Both the position numbers and the translations under genes were made by a program. Under the pieces are notes generated by a model that saw only the letters and a program-made list of their open reading frames with translations, made no database searches and was not told the DNA's origin. A stretch of 64,000 nt of DNA from Acanthaster planci (taxonomy: Eukaryota; Echinodermata; Asteroidea; Valvatida; Acanthasteridae): assembly GCF_001949145.1 (NCBI RefSeq), contig NW_019091437.1, positions 897,566 through 961,565 on the forward strand, given 5' to 3'. Shown here in pieces: positions 46,701 to 58,700 of this stretch; positions within the stretch are counted from its first letter, which is position 1; each line of letters opens with the position of its first letter.

Positions 46701-49700
46701 ATTGTATAATAAAACTACAAATCTACAAAATGTAACACCATATAGCCGCATACACCGAGCCGTGGAATTATGCAGGTCTACAATGTACATGTAGATACAT
46801 GTATAAATAAGTTTACGTTTTAGATGGTCTTGCCAAAATGAACACTTTTCACGCTGAAAAAAGTAGCACTCAAAATCATGTTGAGGTGATTGAAGTTAAT
46901 TTGCTCCATCTATGGCTCCCGCGATTAACAAATATTTCGGGCGTTCACATTCATTTTGAGACACCCAGTTTCATTTGGAACACATCCTATGTTGATATTG
47001 CCCGTAAGTCATTTGATTGAAGTGGTCGATGATTTAGCGGTCTAGTAGTGAAGCCTGCAAGCGATTTTGTATTTTATTTAGTACGTGTTGCATTCAAATA
47101 AGTGGACATCAAGGCCAGATATAAGAGTTGATGTCATTACTCGCTTTCTAAATTTAAATTGGTTTTCAAAGCGTACGTAGTCGACCATTTAGTTGAAAGA
47201 AAACCCGCAAATTCTCAATAATCTCGGGTATAAAGTTTTTGTGTCTGCGTGAAGTATTGATCTGGCGTGCATACTTTTCAATTTGCCTGATGAAATTTAT
47301 TCATTGCCGGGAAAACCATTATTTATGTTGTAGTTTGTGTTACTTTTTGTGTTGGCAGTGCAAAGTTCTCTCTCTGGTTTCGCAGGTGTGTCTCATTTAC
47401 TTAACGTTCTTCTGATGGTCAACTTTATAGACTTTCGTCACTTTAAACAAAGATTACGTCCCATCCAGCCACTGCTATGCAAATATACACGGCAATTGTG
47501 AAGGGCGTTAACAAAGTCGGAAGTAAGGCTTCATTCTTGCAAGAATTGAATCTAATATGAACTCTCCCGAAACAGCAAATCGAAACGGAGCAAACCAAAA
47601 AAAACCTGGAGTTTCGTTGCGGCCACAATGCTGCACTGCTACATGGCACGCGATATAGGGAGTTCTCGCTTGGAAGCAATCGGACGTGGAAATGCTCCAA
47701 CTAAAAAATCTGCTGAGGTATAAGTTGCAAAGTTAACATTAAGATTCACACTTTGCGGGAATGAAGATTTGATTCTACCATTTAACTTTGTAAACTTATT
47801 CGGAAGACTGTAACTGTCCAATGCCCTAAATCCTTCAATAGAGAACCACCAGTTTACAGTTCATCCCACTTTTCCATAACCAGAAAATGGTCGGTGCTAG
47901 TTTGCAACCGCCCTTTCCTGATCATCAGCCTGATCTTTATTACTGCATTAGGCACATACACTCTAATTCCCCATCTATTATCGGTACTCGTGTCGTGGGA
48001 AACACGCACCCTTCAAATATTAACTTTGGTGATAACAGCATGCACTGTTTATTCTAGCTTTCTATAGTTGGTATGGTACGAGCAGTTCTAAAGCAAAGTC
48101 GAGGGATCATCAAGATATTAAAACACGTGGCCGGTCAAGTGACAAGCAGTGTCAGCCAGCCTGTTTAGGCTGACCTGACTGCAAGCAATCAACACGAATG
48201 GCTATTCTTACAGATACGTGTTCCAAGATACGAGGCACATTTCAAACAGGCTTTGGAATCTCTGTCCATGTTGACAAGTGCAACAACGTAGTAAAAAATA
48301 ATCGTAGTACGACGTAGTGGCAGTAATTGGACCAACCGTGCACCACTCTGTACTCTTCCTTACGGCCAATCAATGCTATTGTAAAGATGTTCGCTAGGCC
48401 TAAATTATTATGCTGGCCGGTTTCACGTTGTGTTTAGCGTATAGTACATGGGGGGTGCAAGACCTGAATTCCCCACTTCAATTTGGGGTGGGCAATTTTC
48501 GCAATGCCTAAATTCACTGAGAAAAATGTCTGCTCCAAATTACATGCCTTTCAAAAATAGCGTCGGCAGGTCGGAACCCTTTCGGGGCAGGGCAATTTTT
48601 GTGCTTTGGAATTTTTTTGAATGGGATTTATGTTTTTTAATGTAAAAAATTACGGTCGATAATTCTTAAAGTAATGGGGAATTTAAACCGATAAAACTTG
48701 CCTTCAAATGATATACAAAATTACCTTAATGACACATATTATGACAGGCCATCTGTTGTTAAGGAGGTCCGCTTAAATTAGTAGTTTAAAGGTGCCAGGG
48801 CAAAGGGGTCAAAAAGTAACTGTCTCAATTATACAGAGTTTTAATTTCACATCAATTTTGGGGGTTCAAATGTCCAGGTTTTATTCAAATTAAATATAAT
48901 TCCAACCCTTTAATTCTATCATTCCTATGGCTATACTCTTGTATTCCCCCATTTCCTTTATTCCTATACATGTACTACGCCTTTATATCCCCCAAGTTCT
49001 GTTCTCAATCCATTTCGTGACGTTTTCAATGCGTCACGCGGGGAACTATACCCTTTAAATAGTTCGTGTTAAATTATGTGAAGTAGTGAATCCATTGTGT
49101 GTTGTTGTCAGCATATTACGTGATGTAGTCAAATCATTATGACACCGTTCCACTTGTAAAGCTGTCCCTGTGTACGGGCAATGGTAGTTTTCTAGTTCTG
49201 TGAACAAGGTTAAAACGTGGACATACAGCACACAAGCAGCATGGAGCCCATGTTAAAGTCTTTGGAGTGGCATATCTGTTGTCAGAATTTTAATGGAAAA
49301 CGTTAGTAAACATTTTGCACCTTGATAAGATCAATATCAATGGTTAGCCATTTTATACAAGCAAAGTTTTTTTGGGATTCTCTGGTATCTAAAAAATCTG
49401 TGAATGTCCTGCACCTATACAGTACCGAAGTGAATACGTAACACGCGCGTACTCCATTCGTTTGCACTGCACTTTCTGGTTCACAGTGACGTCACACTTC
49501 GGTACTCTATATAGGCCTAGCCGCGCTGAGGAGTTTATATCAGTCAGAGAGGGGTGCTCCATAGTTGCATCATTTCGGGGGCTGCGGACAGATTTTAAAA
49601 TACTGATTTTCAATTTTATTTTATTTCACTGTATTTTATAACCGAATCCTCTTAGAGGCATCTCATGCTTACATAAGTCTCTAACTATAAAAACGTCACA

Positions 49701-52700
49701 CAGCAGACCGTTGCCTCCATTTTGACACATAAAATCCAACAGCTTTTCAGTAATTACCTTTTAATAAATCATACATTTTTCTCATTCCTCCATGCTCATA
49801 TCAGCCGTTGCGTATGTGTTTACTCCAGGAGAAGTTATTAGCCAGTTACTTAACAGTCAACACAAATACAACATCACATAATAGATCGAGTGACAACGAA
49901 AGGTCACCTGTAAGTTGGGGTTAAGGCAAAGGGGTACATGACAACCTGAAATTCATGCTTTTTGTAATAAAATACGTACCCTTGGTTGGACCCCCCCCAT
50001 TGAAAAGTCCTGGATCCTCCCCTGGTACATGTAGTACTATTGGTCTGTGAATACTGGCTCCCGCATTTCCAACATAACTTCTTTGGCAGGTTTAATGCGC
50101 AGCACAGCGGGAGCCAGTACAGGATTGCTCTAATTGAGCATCATTATGCAATTGCTTCCATCACCGCGACTTGCGATAACAACGGAAGTTTCTTCTCAAA
50201 ATTTGCGAATGTTAAAGGGCAAATAAACAAATACGAGCGTTCCAGACGTGAAAAAGGCTGTTCAGAGACATTTCGAATAAAGCAATACAGGTTGCAGGAT
50301 TTTGAAATTATTTTTTAACTTCCGAAGAAGTTTGCGCTGGAAAGTTGGCTCAGTCTGGCAACTGCAAGGAGAACATTTTAGAAAAAATGGAAATATGGAA
50401 ATAATATGGAAAGAATATATGGAAATGTATCTTTAACTTTTTGATGATCGTTTATATCTAATAAGTTCTTTTAGTAGAAATATTTGGATTGTGCTCCTCT
50501 TGAGAAATGCCCTCTATTGAATTGCAACGGACGTGTTTTAGTGGTGTTCTTATATGAGTGTTGGTCATTAGTAAAGTTATATTTTGTGTGTGCGTGAGTT
50601 TGTTTCTGCATTCAATTGGGGACCCTTAACATAGAGGACAATAAGGTCCCCGATTGCCAGAGGGTCCCCGATTGACACCTGTGTACAAAACATATGGGTG
50701 GTCCTCTGAAAAAATTTAAAGTACAAACAAAAGAGGAACAATAGGGGGTCCCCAGTTGCAGGCAAATACACACTTACAGGTGTGTGTGAGTGTAAACTGT
50801 AATGGTAAATGTTGTTGATCATTTTTGTAATTATTTAATTCTGATTTTTTTAAATTCTAGTTTTAATTGTTAAATTTTTTAAATTTTAATTGTTAAATCC
50901 ATTGTAATTCAGTTTTTTACCTGCGAAAATTGATTTTAATAAACGAACCAATATAATGAAATATATATGAAAACTGGCTTCAAAATTGCACGTAATCAAA
51001 ATATGAAAGATTCCGTGTAAGATTCGTAAACAATTCAGAAACGTTTTGACAACAAAGTAATTACTGCATCCTAAAGTGTGATCACACAATCGTGCCAACC
51101 AAAGGACAAGAGATGAACCAGAGTTCCTTAACAGGATCCCTTCATCATTTGAGTTTCATGTTTCAATCTCCCGTACAAACAAAAAATTCAAAACTTCACA
51201 TGTAATATACTTTCAAAATTTATCTCCCCAATGCCACTGAAACTGAAAAGTGGGCGTGGTGATCCCATCCAAGCAGGGCTTTTCTAAAAGGCAAACGTTT
51301 CAGCCGAGTGGATCATAAACCCACATTTTCTGAAACAGCCAGACCCGTGTATACCGTTTCTATCGTTTCTTCATACACCTAATGTTGAAACTCGCAACGT
51401 ACGCCCCATTAATAGAACTCAACACATTTTCCAATCTCTGGTCACCCAAGTTAACTTGCTCCTTGTGCCCGGAAAAGGTCGATCCTTTTACAACTACTTA
51501 AATAACTTGATACCGGTCAAAATTGCAAACCAGCACGCTTGTTTTTTTTCTGTAAGCAAATACCAATACAAATGGGAGCATTCGAAACCAGCCTTTAACT
51601 TGACTACATATTCTCAAAAATTCGGTGTACAAGTGTAAGTTATCCCAAGGGTCTTTAGAATTCTTAAACTGTTAACACATCCGTTGGCTCAATTGTTTAA
51701 AAAAGCATGTACACGTGTAAGTTGTGGCGAGCACCCACACTGTCAAAGTTCCTAGTTTCACACTTTTCTGCTCTCCGTTTTTGTCCCATTGTAATATTTA
51801 CCTACAGACATAACGACCTGCCGTGGCAGCTAAAGAGTCTGTACAACAACCGTCTTCAGACCATCGATTTGTCCACTGATCTCAGCCACACTACGCTACA
51901 CACTGACATCCCTCGCCTCAGAGCCGGTAAAGTTGGAGGTCAGGTGGGTTAGACTCCTTCTGCCGTTTTTAGATCTCTTCATGAAATCAAAATGAAACTC
52001 GGCTCTTTCACAACATGTACTCCATCAGAATGTAAAGGCTCAACCAGCCTCCACTATATTTATCCAGCACGATACTGGTGTTAAAGATCTACTTAGGATC
52101 AGGTTGCATTTCACACTAGTTTTTGTCCATCGATAAACCCGCGATTTTCAATGTTAGCTCCAAGCTAACCAAGAATGCCCTAAAGCCAAAACATGTCAAA
52201 CTTAAGACCAAAGTTGGTGGACTTAAGTGAACGAGACACTTCACAACAGAAAAAAAAATTGACTTTTCTCATCGTTTTTAATAAAAATGTCAGCAACGTT
52301 TTCAAAGATGAAAAACACACGATTATATATACTTTGTAGTGCGTTGAGCTTTGTAACAGTGAAACTCACACAAAGCACCATTTGCAGAAAGCATAAAATC
52401 CATCATGCAAGGCCGGGAAAACAAGTTTCATTTTATAATCCCAAGTTATAGAAGTGACTCAATTAAAGGCAGAATGAATATGGACAATTCACTTTAGAAA
52501 AGAACACAAGGACTTTTTATGCACATACAGTGGCGTAAATCTGTGTTGGAAATAGGGGGGGGGTATAGGGAAGGGGAAGGTGGGGGATGACTTGCCCGGC
52601 CATGGAAATGTGACAAGTGGGGGGGGGGCACCATATACACTATATAGGGGGCGACGTTTATGATAACAATGTACATCTGTAATGTGTATCAAGTTTATAT

Positions 52701-55700
52701 CAGAATGGCATATTTATGGCTCTTTAAAACTACTTTCCCTTTTTAGTTATATAGCAAACATTTTAGTCGTTGGGAAATCCTGTAAATTCATCACAATCCG
52801 CTTTGCTCATCACCAAAAAGTGTGGGAACATATACCCCCATGCCCCGGGGATTTTCCGCCTATGTGCTCATAGAATGTGATCTTTATATGAATATTCATC
52901 GTGTGCTAATTTCATCGAACACTAAGTGATACCTCCACCTTTGCATTTAATTAATAGAGGATTGGATTTCACACTTTGATTTCGTCTGTCATTTGTCAAA
53001 CGCAGTACTAACGGTAACGTGTCAAATTTTTATGGTGTTATAAGGTATGCACAAGGCCATGTGCAGAAACACTGCAAGTCATGCACAAACTGAAAAAAGA
53101 GATTTGTCTCTCTGTGGACAGTCATTAATTTAACCACTTCCCACCATTTACTCTTTGCCAGTTTTGGGCAGCCTACACATCATGTGCTTCACAGTACAAA
53201 GACGCCATCTTACATATCTTGGAACAGATCGACGTCATTAAGCGCATGAGCGATATGTACCCTGACCACTTCCAGTTTGTCACAACAGCCGACGGTAAGA
53301 AAAAAAAATTACGAGTTAGGTACCTTTATCATGATCAGCTAAAGAATGCAGGAATTAGTTTTCGTACGTTTTCATCAATCCATGGACCGCTACCACGGCT
53401 GAGCATTTACGATCCACGAGAACAAAGAGGTAGTTAGCATGACCGGAGTGTAAACAAAAGGCTAGACAAAGATTAACAGTGCAAAAACACTGTACTTCAT
53501 TCAGTTCACTCGATTTGACAGATCGCCAGTATTAGTCAAACCGAAATGATCCTGACGCGTAATTAACTTGCGTTAATCACTGTCAGAGCTGTACAACATT
53601 GATCATCCTTGATTCCACTTGTAACTGCTTCCTCGGCGTGGCAAATATAGTCTGTATGCACCAACACACATTGCACAGACTCGAAAAAGATTGGGCGATC
53701 TCAATGTTACAACTGTCAAAGCGTGTGGGGAGATTTGTAATTCTGCTGGTATACAGAGGTGATGTGGATTGCTTTTTCAGATGCTCTTTAAAATCACAAA
53801 TAATACAGGTATCGTTGAAGCTCACAGCAATGGCAAAGTTGCATCCCTTATTGGCGTAGAAGGTGGACACAACATTGACAGTAATCTGGGTGTACTGCGC
53901 ATGCTGTACGAGCTCGGCACGCGGTACATGACAGTCACGCACAGCTGCAACACACCATGGTAAGTCACGTGAGCAATCAAGTTAACATTTCCTCACTTGA
54001 GAAAGGTTCATTTGCCGGAAGCGAGTTATCGATTCCGGGTAGGAGTTGTCCCGATTCGCCTCTTAGACAGACTCAAGAAACGACCTGTTGGCTACGTTAC
54101 GTGTTAAACTAGAGACGACAGAGACGACAAAATAATATGGATATAGAGGCTTTGCACAGCCATCTTGAAGTGCAGTTCTTTTGTTCCACAGGGGAACCTC
54201 CTCTATGCATACCCTGTGGAACAAAAGATGCAAGATGGCTGACACGCAAAACCTCTATAAGTACTAAAACAACGGTCACAAGATCGCACAAGGGAAGCCC
54301 GGAAAACCTAGTATCCACTGGCACGAAGGTGTTCTGGAAAGAAGTCTCTACAACTAAATGGTAATTACTGGGCAAAACCATCATGAACGGGGCGTGTAGG
54401 GATTCGACAGCGTAAATGGCGCGGATTTATTCGTCGCTGGTCCCACATACTGACCTATGCCAGTGAACTTGTTCGGTATTCCATAAAAGCAAGGTCGTTC
54501 GGGAAGAAAGCACGCACGCCTGTTTTAGGGCTACGCTGATAGGGCAGATGTCGCACGCACGTCCTAATGACCTCGAAAGGGCTTCATAATACATACAGTG
54601 TATTCTATTCAGAGCATGCAGGTTTGAGAACTTGACTGATCGTTTATCCCTCCTTTTTGTTACAGTTATTTTTGTTGTTCTGTCATTATATTACTTGCGG
54701 GATGACTTGCTACCGATCACCAGGAAATACATTTCCTTTTTGTTGTCCCTGACCTACAAAGTAGGCCTGCTTGTTTTGTTTTGTCTCGTCTTGTCTTATA
54801 TTTTGAGAGAGTGGTGCGATGTTTATATCTCGCGCCTGTATGCTCCCTAGAGTTCTACTGAGTTGATATCTTTGCTGTTTTCGCGCTTGTCTAGTTGCCT
54901 TCGATTCATCTTTTTCATGCAAACTGTTTGTATTTTTGCCAATTGTATTTTTCTTTTTTTGTGTGGTTTTGATATTGTTGTATTCTTTTTGCTCTGTGTT
55001 TGATTGCGGTCGAAAAAAAAGTACTCGCTGTTGCGAAACCGAACTGGGTTATTCTGGAAAACGTACTGATTATAATACATTTATAGGTCGTAAGAAATAA
55101 ACTCCTCATAATCTGAGAATCTGAAATTGATAGTTTGCAAAAATTCTTAAAATCATTTCTTGCCTGTAACGTCACTAAGCGACCCGTCTTAATAAATTTA
55201 AGGGACTGTATCCTTTTTATTATTTTTGAATTCGCGTATCTTTTTACAAGGGAACGCCCTATATTTTGTTAGGATGGAATACTTGGTTTGCCTTACACGC
55301 CCTCTTATTACACAGATTTAGGTACCAAGAACTACAGACGTATGCATTAAACGATTCAGTCTAATTTTGTCCTTTCTGCGGGCGCAGAACTCAAATATCA
55401 AAAGGTACTTCTGCATTCAGAAAGTACTTCTGATTTCAAAAGTCAGTGCTAATTTTGGAAATATTCTTGAGATGAACTTTACATTAACATCTGTTTTGCT
55501 ATATTTTTAACGAGGCGTAGTGGTCACAGTTACATTGTTCATTTTAATGTCAAATATTGTCAACATCTGCATGTGTGGCATTCCTATTTAGTGCACTGGT
55601 TACGTGATACTTCATTTTACACCCTATATATTGCTTAAAACTAAAACAATTAGCATGTTTTTATAAGAAAATTCTCAGCGCAATAAAACAAAACATCTAG

Positions 55701-58700
55701 CAAAAAACAAACCAAAAAACCACACTAACAACCCAACAAACAACTTACAAACAAACAACCCAACACCCCAACAAACAAACAAACAACCCAACAAACCGCC
55801 TTTATCCAAAATAGACCCACAATTTTGGGTTCTTTGTGAAAGAAACATCCCGAATTGGCGGCTTCATTCAGAGCTGAGCGCATATCGTTTTACTACTGTT
55901 TGGGGGGTTTCTCCGGGGAAAAGCGAATAAAAAAATTTTCGTGGCTAAATCCTCCTAAAAAATGGCTAAAAAAGTGGCTAAATCACCATGAAACGAAAAG
56001 TGATCTTCTGGCCTTAATCTTGAATTTTCAGTGAAAAAACGGAGGCCAACCACTTCCCGAGAGTCAACAGGCGGCGCTGTTTTCTACGGGCGCGTTTTTG
56101 GTGTAGTGCAACCCACAGACATGTCTGTGGTGCAACCTGAATAAGGTCCAGTATGTCTGCTGCCACCAGCGTCTGAAAGTCTCCCATTTATACTTTGGTC
56201 ACAGAGTGGGACTTTAAAGCTGCGAATCAGACGTGTCATAAAGCAAATTAAGCTGGTTTTCGCTTCGAAATTTTCAGGGGTTTTATTTTGTAAGATTAAA
56301 AGGTACTAATATCTTAAGTTTGTCTATAAAGGTCCTTCGTGGAATCAACGACAAACTTTGTGTGATCACTTTTCAACTGAATGTCCTCGATGCACCTGAA
56401 CCGTAAAGAAAAAAGACAAAAATAAGAACACGTATTGTTCATCAATACTGGCGATTCATAAAAGTGCGCCTCCAAGAGTTTGCAACTCGTTGACCAATCA
56501 CAGTGTGCGAAATCTGTAGGCCCAATGAGAATTTGGAAAGGGGTGACAGATTTTGCGCATTGTGATTGGTCAACGCGTTGCAAACTCTTGGAGGCGCACT
56601 ATTGTGAAACGCCCGTATTACAGTCGTGCATTTTGAGACGGAAAGGGAACATCCGTGCCGTATTTTTCACAATTTAACACTAGTTACAAAAATGTGCTAA
56701 AATTAATTAATAACTTCCTCTTGTGTTTACAAAGGGCCGACAACTGGAGGGAGGACTTTGATCGTACACCCGAACACCTCGATGGACTGTCCGAATTTGG
56801 TCAGGTGAGCCTTGAGGGTAGGATAACACCGACCAAACATCACTTTGCATCGCTTTTTGTCATATTTAGACCAGAGAAGCAAAACAACAAGTGTACTAAT
56901 AACATTAACTCCTCGAGACTTCACTATTTTGTAAAAGGCACATTTCACAACTGAATAAAAAGTGCATCAAATAATTCGGAATGCTGTTACAGAGCTCCAA
57001 AATTACGAGAGGTAAGTACATAACAGCAGTGACTTCCCCTCAATCTCCACAGTAACAGGCAAAAGTCAAAATTTAAAAACCGATGCTTGAATTTTTGGCA
57101 TGCAGAAAGTGATTAAGGAGATGAACCGGCTCGGGATGCTGATTGACTTGTCCCATGTCTCCGTAGCAACCATGAATGATGTCTTAGACATCACCCAGGC
57201 TCCTGTTATATTCAGCCACTCCTCCGCCTTCTCTGTCTGCGGGTCCTACCGAAATGTGCCCGACGACGTCCTCAAGCGAGTTGTAAGTACATGCTTTTTA
57301 GTGTTGGAGTCAACCAAGTGGAGCCTAGAGGTGGCACTGTTGATGAGACTTCGCCCGCAAGACCCGTATGCAGCACTAAGTGACCCGTCTATAAGGCCAA
57401 CGTATAGACGGCAGACTTGATTCTTAAACTGCCAAATCCCCACAACCTCTGAAGCCAACTGTGTGAACTGTGTAATTTTAATGACTTGATTTTGATATTG
57501 ATTTATGATTTATTTAAAAAGCAAAATGAATGTTTCCTGACTTCAATTAAAAAAAACAGCTTTCCAGCAACTCAAAACGAAATTCTTATCTATCGGTGGA
57601 TGGTGCTTTTGGAATTAGGCAATTAGGCCGGTTCATAACATCGTCACCCAAACTGTTTGAGGAATTCTTCATTAATGTCCAGGTGCAAAACAAAGGAGTG
57701 GTGATGGTGAATTTTTACACAGTTTACATCAACTGTCCTCCAAGGAATATTAGTGCTGACCCAAGCGAAGCTACTATGGATCAAGTTATAGGTGAGAGAA
57801 CTTGAAATTAGTTAAATTTAAACAAAATCACCCCGTTACACTAAACAAAATTAAGTCATGTCTATAAATCACTGAATTTGTCACCAAAATCTCCTCTAGA
57901 TGCGCCGGGGAGTACTTTGTCTACAATTACGATTGGGCTTCTACACGCGCAATACTGGAGAGATACATTTCAGTAATATGTGAGAATGCGAAGCTCAGCC
58001 AAGCTCACAAGGAGATCGAAGTTTACATTGCCGTTGAACATTTTTACGGTTGTGCACCGATTTTTCTTTAATGCAGAACACATCGAGTACATTCGAGGCA
58101 TTGAAAATGGGGCAGGAATTGACATTGTGGGCCTTGGCTCTGACTATGACGGAGTGGGAACGTAAGTGCTGTGACTGTCAATTTATCACACTTCGAGAAA
58201 TCATTTTCCCTTCAGAAGTAAAAGATTACTTCCTACTTCTTCTTTACTGTGTCCTATCGCTACTTCTGAGCAATGCACCAAACAAATCAATCGAAAAGAG
58301 CTTTTGTGCGTTTACTGCCAAGGGATAAAAACTCAGAGTTTTACAGTGCCCACCGTCTTTGGGCAATGTAAAAGATAATGATACTTATAGACACAAGAAC
58401 CATCTAAGCATTTTGATGTCGTAAACCAAGTGTTACATTGACAAGAATATCACGCACGCCTGGTCCCCGACATGAAAGTTTTCGATCACGGTTGGCGGCG
58501 TAAACAGCTTTTGTGTTTAACAAAGCAAACGTGTTTCAGCAGAAACCACCATCACAATTAAGTAGCCAAATGTAATGTTACTGTTCACAATTGCAAATTG
58601 CAATTGTGTTTTTACTCCTTTTCCTCAACTGGTTCAAATGATTCTATCTGTCGCTGTATGGCCGAATCTGGGAGAAGGGACTCCAACACACAAAGCCCCC

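Larger units (their letters stand above)
44706..51807 (+). other. Dipeptidase intron before exon 2
   Basis: No coding exon recognised. Contents noted separately: palindrome at 46506-46575 and short TIR repeat at 49421-49506. A possible LTR-like block at 45478-45999 is not supported by a target duplication. A short inverted repeat (TACTGGCTCCCGC and GCGGGAGCCAGTA) spans 50050-50107. Confidence 0.5.

Noticed and set aside
53781-53808. Upstream acceptor (CTTTTTCAG at 53780) for dipeptidase exon 4
   Set aside because: Has the better pyrimidine tract but puts the phase-1 frame into a stop (TAA) after two codons; the acceptor at 53808 restores the DPEP alignment.
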